Assembly (NCBI RefSeq): GCF_963259705.1
Contig: NC_081844.1
Coordinates: forward strand, 10,711,715 to 10,775,714
From: Myotis daubentonii
Lineage: Eukaryota; Chordata; Mammalia; Chiroptera; Vespertilionidae
Direction of reading: 5' to 3'
Length of the DNA stretch: 64,000 bases
The position numbers and the translations under genes are program-made. The notes under the pieces were generated by a model. The model was not told where the DNA came from, made no database searches, and saw nothing but the letters and a program-made list of their open reading frames with translations. This document shows positions 46,105 through 56,796 of this stretch, in pieces; the first letter of the stretch is position 1, and every line of letters begins with the position of its first letter.

Positions 46105-49100
46105 ATGAATACAGATAAGTACCTTTCAATAATAACTTCAAATGTAAACAGACTAAATGCTCCAATCAAAAGACATCGAGTGGCTGAGTGGATAAATAGA
46201 CATGACCCATATATATTCTGTCTACAAGAGACCCACTTCAGAACAAGGGACTCACACAGACTGAAAGTGATGGGATGGAAAAATCTCTTTCAGGCAAATG
46301 GAAATGAAAAAAAGCTGGGGTAGCAATACTTATATCCAACAAGATAGACCTCAAAGTGAAGGCGTGACAAGAGATAAGGAAGGCCACTTCATAATACTAA
46401 AGGGATCGATACAACAAGAGGATATAACCCTGATAAACATGTATGCACCCAATGCAGGAGCACTCAAATATATAAAAAAACATCCTGGAAAATAACAAGG
46501 GAAAGATCAACAACAACAAAATCATAGTAGGGGACTTAAACACACCACTGACAACACTGGATAAATTCTCTAGAAAAAAAAAAAATCAGCAAAGAAACAG
46601 CAAGCCTAAATGACTCACTAGATAAGATGGACTTAATTGACATCCTCAGAACATTTCACCCCAAAGCCATGGAATATACGTTCTTCTCAAGTGCACATGG
46701 GACATTTTCAAAAATAGACCACATATTGGGTCACAAGCAAAGTATCCCCAAATTCAAGAATATTGAAATCATATCAAGCATCTTCTCAGACCACATGGCA
46801 TAATATTAGAAATAAACTACGATAAAAACAATCCAAAAAACTCAAATGCTTGGAAGCTGAATAGCATGCTACTAAATAATGATTGGGTTACCAATGAGAT
46901 AAAAGAAGAAAATTAAAAACACCCTGGAGCCAAAAGCGGTTTGGCTCAGTGGATAGAGCGTCGGCCTGCGGACTGAAGGGTCCCAGGTTCGATTCCGGTC
47001 AAGGGCATGTACCTGGGTTGCGGGCATATCCCCAGTGGGAGATGTGCTGGAGGCGGCTGATCGATGCTTCTCTCTCATCGATGTTTCTAACTCTCTGTCT
47101 CTCTCCCTTCCCCTCTGTGGAAAACCAATGAAATATATTTAAAAAAAAAAAACACCCTGGAAACTAATGACAATGGAAACACAATAATCCAAAATCTATG
47201 GGACACAATGAAAGCAGTCCTGAGAGGGAAGTTTATAGCACTACAGGCCTACCTCAAAAAACAAGAAAAAATGATAGTAAATCATCTAACTCTACAACTC
47301 AAAGAATTAGAAAGAGAGCAACAAAAAAAGCCCAGAGTGAGCAGAAGGGAGGGGATAATAAAGATTAGAGCAGAAATAAATGACATAGAGACCAAAAAAA
47401 CAATACAAAAGATCAATGAAACCAAGAGCTGGTTCTTTGAAAGGATAAACAAGATTGATGAACCTCTAGCCAGGCTCACCAAGAAGCAAAGAGAGAGGAC
47501 TCAAATAAACAAAATCAGAAATGAAAGGTGCGAAATAACAACAGACTCCACAAAAATTCAAAGAATTGTTAAAAAAATACTATGAACAACTCTACTCTAA
47601 CAAACTAGACAACCTGGAGGAAATGGACATATTCCTAGAAAAATACAACCTTCCAAAACTCAATCCCGAAGATTCTAAAAATCTCAATAGGCCAATAACT
47701 ATGGAAGAAATTGAAGCAGTCATCCAAAAGCTCCCAGCAAACAAAAGCCCGGGGCAAAACGGCTTCACAGGGGAGTTTTACCAAACATTCAAGGAAGAAC
47801 TAAAACCTATCTTCCTCAGACTATTCCAAAAAATTCAAGAGGAAGAACACTTCCCAGCTCATTCTATGAAGCCAGCACCACCCTAATACCAAAACCAGGT
47901 AAAGACAACACAATGAAAGAGAATTATAGGCCAATATCCCTCATGAACACAGATGCCAAAATCCTCAACAAAATCCTAGCAAATCGGAGCCAGCAGTACA
48001 TCAGAAAGATTGCACACCATGACCAAGTAGGATTTATCCCAGGGATGCAAGGATGGTACAATATCCGCAAATCAATAAATGTAATACATCACATAAACAA
48101 ATTGAGAGATAAAAACCACATAGTCATATCAATTGATGCAGAAAAAACATTTGACAAAATCCAACACCCATGTTTCATAAAAACTCTAAGCAAAGTGGGA
48201 ATAGAAGGATCATAGCTCAACATAATAAAAGCCACATATGACAACCCCACAGCCAACATCATACTCAATGGGCAAAATCTAAAACCATTTCCCCTAAAAA
48301 CAGGAACAAGACAAGGATGCCCATTCTCACCACTTCTGTTCGACATAGTACTGGAAGTATTAGCCATTGTGATTAGACAAGAAGAAGAAATAAAAGGCAT
48401 CCAAATTGGAAATGAAGAAGTAAAACTGTCCTTATTCACAGATGGCATGATATTGTACATAAAAAACTCTAAAGACTCCATCAAAAAACTATTATACTTA
48501 ATAAATGAATTTGCAATGGAGCAGGATACAAAATTAATGCCAAGGAATCTATGGCATTTCTATACACCAATAATGTGCTTACATAAAGAGAGACTAAAAA
48601 AGCAATCCCATTTACCATCACACCAAAAAAAGTAAGATACCTAGGAATAAACTTAACTAAAGAGGTAAAAGACCTCTACTCAGAAAACTACAGGATGTTG
48701 AAAAAAGAGACAGAGGAACACATAAACAGATGGAAGAACATACTATGTTCATGGATTGGTAGAATCAACATCATTAAAATGTCCATACTACCCAAAGAAA
48801 TCTATAAATTCAACACACTCCCCATTAAAATACCAACGATATATTTCACAGACCTAGAACGAACTCTCCAAAAATTCACCTGGAATAAAAAAAAGACCCC
48901 AAATAGCTGCAGCAATCCTGAGAAAGAGGAACAAAGTAGGTGGGATCTCAATACCAGATATCAAGCTGTATTACAAAGGCACTGTTGTCAAAACGGCCTG
49001 GTACTGGCACAAGAACAGACATATAGATCAATGGAATAGAATAGAGAGCCCAGAAATCGGCCCAAACCAATATGCTCAATTAATATTTGACAAAGGAGGC

Positions 49101-49850
49101 AAGAACATACAATGGAGTCAAGACAGTCTCTTCAATAAATGGTGCTGGGAAAATTGGACAGATACATGCAAAAAAATGAAACTAGACCACCCACTTACAC
49201 CATATACAAAAATAAACTCAGAATGGATAAAGGACTTAAAGGTAAGACAGGAAACCATAAAAATACTAGGGGAATCCAAAGGCAACAAAATCTCATTCAT
49301 ATGCCGAAGCAATTTCTTCACTGATACATCTCCTAGGGCATTGGAAACTAAAGAGAAAATGAACAAATGGGACTACATCAAAATAAAAAGCTTCTGCACA
49401 GCAAAAGAAATCATCAACAAAACAACAAGAAAGCCCACTGCATGGGAGAACAGATTTGCCAATGTTATCACCGATAAAGGTTTAATCTCCAACATTTATA
49501 GGGAACTCATACAACTTAACAAAAGGAAGATAAACAATCCAATCAAAAAATGGGCAAAGGACCTAAATAGACACCTTTCAAAAGAGGACATTCAGAAAGC
49601 CAAGAGACATATGAAAACATGCTCAAAGTCACTAATCATCCGAGAGATGCAAATCAAAACAACAATGAGGTACCATCTCACACCTGTCAGAATAGCTATC
49701 ATCAACAAATCAACAAACAACAAGTGCTGGAGAGGATGCGGAGAAAAAGGAACACTCGTGCACTGCTGGTGGGAATGCAGACTGGTGCAGCCACTATGAA
49801 AGACAGTATGGAGTTTCCTCAAAAAGTTAAAAATGGAACTCCCATTTGAC
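46105..49850 (+). pseudogene. L1-B ORF2 with a mutated catalytic motif
   Basis: The endonuclease region opens at about 46105 (VNRLNAPIKRHRVAEWINR, HDPYIFCLQETH). RT motifs lie between 47560 and 48500 ([29 protein letters not shown]), and the cysteine-rich end near 49740. The RT active-site motif, normally FADD, reads FTDG at about 48430, which would abolish catalysis. A SINE and several frameshifts add to the damage. Confidence 0.88.
46929..47147 (+). mobile_element. Ves-type SINE in L1-B ORF2, close to consensus
   Basis: The head has a good internal Pol III promoter: box A TGGCTCAGTGGATAG and box B GGTTCGATTCC. A CT-rich region and an A-tail follow. The 14-bp duplications AAAAACACCCTGGA (46915-46928 and 47148-47161) are identical. 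It looks young. Confidence 0.96.
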
Positions 49851-50405
49851 CCAGTGATGCCACTTCTAGGAACATATCCCAAGAAACCAGAAAACACCAA
49901 TCAGAAAGGATATATGCATCCCTATGTTCATAGCAGCACAATTTACCATAGCTAAGATTTGGAAACAACCTAAGATTCTAAGATTTGGAAACATCCAGTC
50001 CATCAACAGATGAATGGATTAGAAAACTGTGGTACATATACACAATGGAATACTATGCTGCTGTAAAAAGAAGGAATTTTTACCATTTGCAACAGCATGC
50101 ATGGAACTAGAGAGCATTATGCTAAGTGAAATAAGCCAATCAGTGAAAGAAAAATACCACATGATCTCACTCATTCATGGATAATAGAGACCATTATAAA
50201 CTGATGAACAAAAATAGATACAGAGGCAGAGCAGCATTAACCAGACTGTCAAACTATAGCAGGAAGGTTGAGGAGGGTTGGGGAAGGAGGGGATAAGAGA
50301 TCAACCAAAGGACTTGTATGCATGTATGCACACTGGGGGGTAGGGGAGGCTGGGGGAAGGTCAAGGGGGAAAAAAAAAGGAGACAAATGTACTACTCTTT
50401 GTAAT

Positions 50406-50855
50406 TGAAAGGGCGAGGGCTACGCCCTCCATCTCGCCCCAGGGTAAGGGCTACGCCCTCCATCTTACCTTGGCCATGTGCTTGGCAAGGCTTCTTCCCA
50501 GAAGCCCAAGCCTCTGCTAGCCACACCCAGGACTTCTTTAAACTAACCAATGACAATCAAGAGAGGTACGCACCATAGATATGACCACATCCTGTGTAAC
50601 AAGACCCGACTTGCATCTGGACTTGCACCTGGCCAATCGGCAGGGCCCACAGTCACCTCTTCTCCCCTTACTCCACCCCCCTATAAAACTCCTCTTCCCA
50701 CCAGGCTAGCTCTCTCTCTGCCACTTGCTGCTGTGTCAGTAAGGAGGGTAGGGGAGCCAGACCCGGGTTTAAAATAATAAAGACTCTCTGCTTTTGCATT
50801 GGACTCAGCTGGCTCCCTGTTGGTCTATTGGGGATCTTGAAATCTGGGCATAACA
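50406..50855 (+). mobile_element. Solo LTR in the L1-B 3' UTR
   Basis: The 450-bp LTR starts TGAAAGGG and ends CATAACA, flanked by GTAAT on both sides (50401-50405 and 50856-50860). TATAAAA near 50681 and AATAAA near 50775 mark the promoter and polyadenylation signal. The 5' part has a 30-bp tandem unit (GGGCTACGCCCTCCATCT twice). The uninterrupted L1 3' end at 51073-51095 shows what the empty site looks like. The retroviral class is not settled by a 5-bp duplication. Confidence 0.85.
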
Positions 50856-50945
50856 GTAATATTTTAAGCAATAAAAAAATGAAAAAAAAAGAATTTACTA
50901 CAAAGTTATTTTGAAGAAAATAAATATAAGAAAGGGAAAAAAAAA

Positions 50946-51135
50946 AAAGAGATCAACCGAAGGACTTGTATGCATTCATATAAATATAACCAATGGACAC
51001 AAGACACTGGGGGGTAGTGGAGGCCGGGGGAAGGTCAAGGGGGGAAAAAAAAGGGAGACATATGTAATACTCTTTGTAATACTTTAAGCAATAAAAAAAA
51101 AAATTTAAAATAAATAAATAAATAAAAATAAAGAG
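50946..51135 (+). mobile_element. Second, very short L1 3' end next to L1-B
   Basis: From GAGATCAACCGAAGGACTTG the sequence repeats the last ~150 bp of an L1 3' UTR, ending TTTAAGCAATAAA and an A/AAAT tail. It closely resembles the L1-B 3' UTR. It is either an extremely 5'-truncated insertion or a local duplication. Confidence 0.8.
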
Positions 51136-51460
51136 AAATTTCAAAGAGAGAGAAAAGAAAAAAAAAAGACTCGGATCTTTTGGTGGCTCAAAAATTAGAA
51201 ATGATCCAGAATACTTTTTAACAAGGACCATGTAGACCTGACTGCCTCCCATTTACCTGCCTCTTATTTGAATAACAATTTGACTTTGAATGCCATCTAA
51301 GGTTATGGTCTTACCCCATTCCCAGTGGTCCACTCTATTCAGCAAAACAAATGCTGACATTGAGTCATCCTAGGAATAAGCCTTCCTAGCACCGTGGGAC
51401 TCCGGACTCCATTATAAACCAAAAGGTTGGTCATCAATGCATCATTTAAGTTAATTTATG
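51136..51460. other. Spacer before the LTR pair
   Basis: No gene or firm repeat is seen. Confidence 0.45.
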
Positions 51461-51635
51461 ACCAGAAGGGACAAGTGTGGATGAGAAAAAAAAAAAGCCA
51501 CAAGCTAACCTGACAAGCTCAGGGAAGGCCTGCATGGCAGTCTTGCAAACTTGAAGACCTAAAGTAACCACAAAGGATGGTCTGAAATTAAAACTTTAAC
51601 TAAAAGCAGTTATGGTGGGTAGTCATGTCCTAGGC

Positions 51636-52113
51636 CAGTGGTTGGCAAACTCTTTAGTCAACAAAGCCAAATATTAACAGTACAACGATTGAAATTTCTT
51701 TTGAGAGCCAAATTTTTTAAACTTAAACTATATAGGTAGGTATGTTGTTATTAACTTAATTAGGGTACTCCTACGGTGGCCTTTGCTAAAAACGTCCTCA
51801 ATCTGATTGAGGTACGTTCGCTGAGGTCGACCCCTTCCAACTCTCCCATCCACACTCATCTTGTATACTTGTTTCATCTATCTCCTTTGTTCATCTCTAT
51901 ATGTCCACACCATCTCAACATACCTTTCTCAATCCTCGACACTACATCTTCTTTCACTCCACAACGTTCCCTAAAATTAACTTAATAAACTTAAAGTTTT
52001 AAGTCAACTTTGCACTGTATGTGCGCGCCCACACGTGGTATTTTGTGGAAGAGCCACACTCAAGGGGCCAAAGAGCCGCATGTGGCTCGCGAGCCGCGGT
52101 TTGCCGACCACTG
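51636..52113 (+). mobile_element. hAT transposon containing a non-LTR reverse transcriptase fragment
   Basis: Inverted ends CAGTGGTTGGCAAACT and GGTTTGCCGACCACTG and perfect TCCTAGGC 8-bp duplications (51628-51635 and 52114-52121) define a 478-bp hAT. The right LTR of the same pair lacks this insert at the matching place (GTCATGTCCCAG), confirming the insertion. Inside, 215 bp (51761-51975) bounded by ATTAACTTAAT repeats are unrelated to the rest of the hAT and have a coding signature on the minus strand. Confidence 0.88.
51761..51975 (-). pseudogene. Fragment of a non-LTR retrotransposon reverse transcriptase (C-terminal part)
   Basis: On the minus strand one frame reads VSRIEKGMLRWCGHIEMN. 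After a one-base frame change another reads VDGRVGRGRPQRTYLNQIE. The LRW-x-GH motif, followed by a basic GRxGRGRP-R/Q-R-T segment, is a recurrent arrangement at the C-terminus of RTE/Jockey-like reverse transcriptases that I associate with arthropod genomes. Only about 70 codons are present, with no start, no RT core and no 3' end. Identical 11-bp ATTAACTTAAT repeats lie at 51750-51760 and 51976-51986. The family assignment is from memory. Confidence 0.7.
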
Positions 52114-52648
52114 TCCTAGGCCGATATTTTCCCTGACGAGGTCAATTTTTACCTTGACTGAGCCTATTGTTTTTTTGCATCTATGATAATATATCCTTGA
52201 AATGTCTGGGTAACTTGTAACTTTCCTTTTTCCAGACCCCTTCGGGCACAACCTAATGTGCCTGGGCACCAGGACAGATACCACAAATTCCTTCACTGTT
52301 AGCATGTTAATTGTTGACTGTTGGCTATCCTGCACCCACCTAAGTATGTATCTATCATTTTACTTTTTATCCAATCAGAGGTTTCCCCACTTTGCTTTCT
52401 CCCACTTCTCTAATCTATCAGCAATGGATTTCACGTAACCCACCTAGGTCCCCTCCTTTATACATTGATTGCAATGTATAAAAACAAATGAAGAAACCGC
52501 CATTCTCTGGAGCATTATCCCAACCTGTTGAGATACTGCTTCCCAGCAATTGTCTACTCAAACTCACAAAAATTCTTTACAGGTTTGGTTCAAATAAACT
52601 CACAAAAATTCTTTACAGGTTTAAATGTTTTTACGTTAACAGTTATGA

Positions 52649-53629
52649 CCTCTTTTCCTTTCACCATCTAAATGAGCCCAGTATGCTTGTCAGTCCAAAA
52701 TCGCCCAATACTAAGGAATATCCCTGACCATATCTGCTGACTCAGAGGTCTTCTTTCCCAGATCTTCCTAGAAAATCACCTGGACCCTTACTATATACTG
52801 CTAGAGTTGACTGGAAAGGCAAATGCCATGCCTTTTCTCTGTGAATCCCTGGTGTTGTGAAGGAATTATTTGACTCTTCCATGTCTTCTCCCTTCATAGA
52901 GCAAAACACCCTGGGTCCCTCACAAAACTCTGGGTGTGACAGTGGCATGGGACTGAGGGCCCATTCAATTCCTAGTCAACAAGTAACTGTTAAGTGCAGA
53001 ATTCACAATGCGACTGGCCCTGCGACAAGGAAAACACCTGCCTTCCAGAATTCCTCACCTGCCAGGCCCTCTGATCCCTCTGTGGGCTTACTACCTAGGT
53101 AAGCTCAACAATGAATGAAGCAGGTTCTTGAACCTCTGAACCCAAAAAGTGTTCAAGAACCTTCCTTACCTGATCCTGAGCTGATAACAACACCGTGGCC
53201 ATTTCTCCTTACCTGCTGCCCCTCTTGGAGAAGGCACCTGAAATAAAATAAAATAAAAGCTGTGACATCTCTCCATCCTGTCAGCACTCCCACCCTCATT
53301 AGGCCAGACCAGGTTACAAACTCCACACTGAGCACCCTGCAGAGGGAACCTGGCATAGCCCAGGCAAACTCAAATTAGAAGGCCCCTCAGCTTGGTCACC
53401 AAACCAGGAGTGGGCAGCAAGCATACTTCCAGTCACTGGGCCTGCTACTGTTCAGCCAGTGCTTTATGAATAAAGATGACTCAAATTAAGGGATTAGAAC
53501 CATCTGAAGTGCATTAACAGAGTAAAGGGCAGTCACACTGAGCTCACAATTAATGAAAAATGATAAATATTCCACATATCTGCACTTTGATATTTTGATC
53601 TATAATAATTATGAAAATAAAAAGAGGGC
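52649..53629. other. Sequence between the two related LTRs (deleted provirus interior)
   Basis: About 1 kb with no recognisable gag, pol or env domain. Its position between two co-oriented related LTRs suggests decayed internal proviral sequence. Confidence 0.45.
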
Positions 53630-54444
53630 TACATAGGCCTGACAAGTCCAGTGACCAAAAGTAACCAAAGAGGATAGTCTGAATATTAACTCCTAACTGG
53701 GCAGATCATGGTGAGTAGTCATGTCCCAGAACTATGGCTTCCTTCATAAAAGGTTAATCTCATATTAAGGGAGCCCTGTCTATTGTTCTTGCATATCTAG
53801 CAGAACCTGTGTTTGGCATGTCAGTGATTTTTGCTTCCAGACTCTTCAAAAGGACCCACTAGCAGCAGAGTACAACACTGAAACTCCCTGTTGCCCACAT
53901 AACATCTCTCTTCCCTGTAACTGTTAAATGTTAACTATCTTGTACCCACTATAGTAAAAGCAGTATGTATCACTCCATTTCCTTTTATTGTTTTTTTAAA
54001 TGTTTTTATTGATTTGAGAGAGGAGAGGGATAGAGAGAAATATGGATCAGAGAGAAACGTCCTTAGGCTGCCTCCTGCATGCCTCCTCCTGGGGATCCAG
54101 CAGGAAACCCGGGCATGTGCCGGGATGGGGAATAGAACCAGTGACCTCTTGGTGCATGGGTCAATCAATGCTCAACCACTGAGCACACTAGCAGGATGCA
54201 TCTCTCCATTTCACTTTTTACCCAATCCTTCCTCGAGATTTCCCCACTTTGCTTTCTCCCACCTCCTTAATCTAGTACCTTCCTTACATGTTCTCCTTTG
54301 ATTCTAAATATATAAAAAGAGCCCTAAGACTGCCATTCTCCAAGGCATTTTCCCCAATCCACTGAGATCTTGCTTCCAGGCTTGTGCTCAAAATCTTGGC
54401 TCAAATAAATTCTTAAGGCTTTGAAGTTTCTTTCGATTAACTCT
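53630..54444 (+). mobile_element. Right LTR of the deleted provirus, carrying a SINE
   Basis: It has the same marker words as the left LTR (AAAAGTAACCAAAGAGGAT, GTGAGTAGTCATGTCC, TTTCCCCACTTTGCTTTCTC) and ends with CTCAAATAAATTC near 54410. It is interrupted by a SINE at about 53997-54197. The pair is divergent, so the provirus is old. Confidence 0.65.
53997..54197 (-). mobile_element. Diverged Ves-type SINE
   Basis: Antisense, with its head complement near 54150-54195 (TCAACCACTGAGC) and its A-tail at the left. The flanking sequences (TATCACTCCATTTCC / CATCTCTCCATTTCA) are a worn target duplication. Confidence 0.82.
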
Positions 54445-54869
54445 TCAAATGTCAATTGAAGAGCTAGCTAAGCACAAATTCCTCTTTCCACTCCCTTTGG
54501 GAAGCTGTGCTTCCTTTATGAAGAAGGGTTATCATAGCTCCTTAAATGTAAAAGGAACCACTGCTTATCCACCGTCCCTTCCCCACCCCGAAAAATACAA
54601 GACAGAAGGAATAGCGTCACTGCCTATGAATAAACGTCTAAAAATAGAAACAAAGGAAGTAATTTAACAAGGGGACAAAATTACTTTAAACAAAAAAAAT
54701 AATAATGTAGTTAAATCACTCTAGTCTAGAAAAAAAACGATGCCAAGGTTGATAACTCTGGGGGAGTGGCAGAACCAACAAAGGCTCCAAGCGGAAAACC
54801 ACCACAGGGTTCACGAACCCTGAAACAAGACAGCTTTCTGCAATCCCTCCACTGAGGCCATTTCTCCCA
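54445..54869. other. Spacer upstream of the CpG island
   Basis: No repeat recognised. A minus-strand open frame running from the CpG island enters this stretch but shows no known domain. Confidence 0.4.
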
Positions 54870-55280
54870 GAGCCCGGCTCAGGCCGAGGGCCCGCGTCCC
54901 GCGGCTGCAGCTCCGACTTCCGGCCTCCGCGGGGGACCGCTCCGGGCAGCGGGCACTCGCGGTCCGGCCGCCGCAGGAGGCGCACCCGGGGCCTGTCTCA
55001 CGGGCAGTCCGTACCCGGCCCACCGCGAAGGACCCGCGAAGCAGCGGACCTCACCGCAGGCAAGCGGAACACCCAGTGTAGCAACATCAACAGCCGCCAG
55101 GCCGCCGGGCGTAATCGTGCCTGCGCCCCGGGCTGGAGAGCCGCGGGCCGCCCTCTCCTCTCCTCTCCTCTCCTCTCCTCTCCTCTCCCCCGCGCGCAGT
55201 GCTTTTCCTCGGGAACTCTGCCTCCCAGACGTCGGGGCAGGTACCGCTCCAGTGGCCGAGAAGGGCCAGTAGCGAGAGGC
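54870..55280. promoter_or_regulatory. CpG island, candidate promoter
   Basis: A run of about 400 bp is GC-rich with dense CpG (CCGCGGCTGCAG, CGCGGTCCGGCCGCCG) in an AT-rich, repeat-filled neighbourhood. GACTTCCGG, an ETS-type site (CCGGAAGT-like on the minus strand), lies near 54915. On the minus strand an ATG in good context near 54862 opens only a 17-codon frame before a stop. No gene could be tied to it. It may be a 5' exon or promoter of a gene or lncRNA that extends beyond what I can recognise. Confidence 0.5.
55152..55188. repeat. (TCTCC)n microsatellite in the CpG island
   Basis: About seven pentamer units in a row, embedded in CpG-rich sequence. Confidence 0.95.
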
Positions 55281-55888
55281 TGAGAACGCTCCTTGCTAGG
55301 AGCCAAAGAAGGGTGAACCTCCTTTCAGCATCAGCTCTAATCACTTATCCTCCTCTCGTGCACCCTTTTTATTCGTAATTATAATGGCAATGATAATAAG
55401 AGGGAAAAGCGATAATGTATTTTAAAGTGTGGAAAATTAGGTGCTCCCTGATGGCTTATTCTTGGTTGGTAAGTGAAGTGTTACAATCTGTTACAAATTT
55501 TTGTCTAAATTATGTCCAAGTTTTGTAACCTATTAAAGATATATTATATCTGACATTCACATGTTTAGGTAAAAACAAAAACCCAGTAATTGCTTTTCAT
55601 GACACTCATTCTTTTAAAATGGTTCATTGTAATCATAAACCTTGTCTTCCATCATTAATTATAGTTCCCTTCTTCAAACTATATCTGCTGTGACTGGCAC
55701 CGTACGTACTGAATAATATGTCCTCAATACTGTTGAATAAAGGGCACTTGAAGGTAGAAAATAAAGAGATTAACTAAATAGGTCAGAAAAATAATATGAA
55801 AAAGAAATCTGGGATCACAGTGTTGCAGTAAGACATCATTTCAGAGTAAAAATAATTAAATTGGACACGAGGTGTTTTGTATTGATAA
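55281..55888. other. Spacer, no gene seen
   Basis: AT-rich sequence after the CpG island. No recognised repeat or exon. Confidence 0.45.
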
Positions 55889-56072
55889 AAGCTACACATT
55901 ACTAACCATTAGAGAAATGCAAATCAAAATCACAATGGGATATCAGTTCACACCTATTAGTGTGGTTGCTGTGAAAACAAATCAATGCAATACAGAAAAC
56001 AAGTGTTGGTGAAGACCTGAAGAAATTGAAATCCTTGGGCCTTGCTGGTGGGAATATAAAATGATGCAACCA

Positions 56073-56106
56073 ATCACTTCTCGGCCTTTTGGCTAAAATC
56101 TAGTGT
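56073..56106 (+). pseudogene. RNU2: Retrocopied 5' end of U2 snRNA, tailless
   Basis: The 34 bp from ATCACTTCTCGGCCTTTTGG to the GTGT at 56106 match the first 34 nt of U2 spliceosomal RNA with about three changes. The flanks AAAATGATGCAACCA (56058-56072) and AAAATGATGCAGCCA (56107-56121) differ at one position and are a target duplication. The rest of U2 and any A-tail are missing. It is not a functional snRNA gene. Confidence 0.88.
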
Positions 56107-56573
56107 AAAATGATGCAGCCACTGTGGAAAATAGTATGGTGGCTTCTCAAAAAATTAAAAATAGAATTACTATGTGACTCAGCAATTCCACTTATGGGTA
56201 TATTCCCAGAAGAATTGAATGCAGGTACTTAAACATAGTGGCATTATTCACAATAGCCCAAAGGTGGAAATAACCCAAGTGTCAATGAAGAGATGAATGG
56301 ATAAACAAAATATGGTCTGTACTATTATTTAGCCATATAAAGAAGGAAGTTTTGAAACATGCTACAAATATGGATGAATCTTGAAGACATGGTAAGTAAA
56401 AAAAGCAGACTCAAAAAAGACAAATATTATATAATTCCACTTATTTGAGGTATCTAAAATAGTCAGATTTATAGACAAAAAATAGATTAATGGTTACCAG
56501 GAACTCAAGGAAGAGGGAAGTGATGATTTTTTGTTTAATGGGTACAAAGTTGCAGTTTGAAATAATGAAAAAG

Positions 56574-56796
56574 GCCCAAACCGGTTTGGCCCAGTGGATA
56601 GAGCATCAACCTACAAACTGAAGGGTCCTGGGTTTGATTCCAGTCAAGGGCACATGCCCAAGTTGTGGGCTGCATCCCCAGTGGGGGGCATGCAGGAGGC
56701 AGCTAATCAATGATTCTCTCTCACCATTGATGTTTCTCTCTCTCTCCCTCTCCCTTCCTCTCTAAAATAAATAAAAATATATTTTTTTTAAAAAAA
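56574..56796 (+). mobile_element. Ves-type SINE
   Basis: It starts GCCCAAACCGGTTTGGC, with box B TGGGTTTGATTCC, a CT-rich region and an A/T tail. Perfect 15-bp duplications GAAATAATGAAAAAG flank it (56559-56573 and 56797-56811). Confidence 0.95.

Larger units (their letters stand above)
44077..50945 (+). mobile_element. L1-B: near full-length L1 with SINE and solo LTR insertions
   Basis: The 5' UTR starts near 44077 (GAGAGGAAGATGGTGACCAGC) and is GC-rich. ORF1 (45200-46055), ORF2 (about 46105-49850) and a 3' UTR with the (G)n-rich tail and AATAAA follow. A Ves SINE interrupts ORF2 (46929-47147). A solo LTR interrupts the last bases of the 3' UTR (50406-50855), after which the tail resumes. 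The ORFs have several frame breaks. Target duplications are not clear. Confidence 0.88.
51461..52648 (+). mobile_element. Left LTR of a deleted provirus, carrying a hAT insertion
   Basis: It shares AAAGTAACCAC, AGGATGGTCTGAA and GGTAGTCATGTCC with the right copy near 53650, and TTTCCCCACTTTGCTTTCTC plus a CAAATAAA end with the copy at 54240-54420. The two are in the same orientation. It is interrupted by the hAT at 51636-52113. A 34-bp unit around TTCAAATAAACTCACAAAAA is duplicated at its end. The LTR family was not identified. Confidence 0.65.

Noticed and set aside
46929..47147. tRNA gene, from good A and B boxes
   Set aside because: It is the head of a tRNA-derived SINE with an A-tail and target duplications; it cannot fold as a full tRNA.
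54716..55344. Minus-strand open frames of 70-102 codons over the CpG island as protein-coding exons
   Set aside because: They are Arg/Gly/Pro-rich, as expected for any frame in CpG-rich DNA, and several overlap. No protein family was recognised, so only the island is reported.
56073..56106. U2 snRNA gene
   Set aside because: Only 34 bases are present, without promoter or the rest of the RNA.
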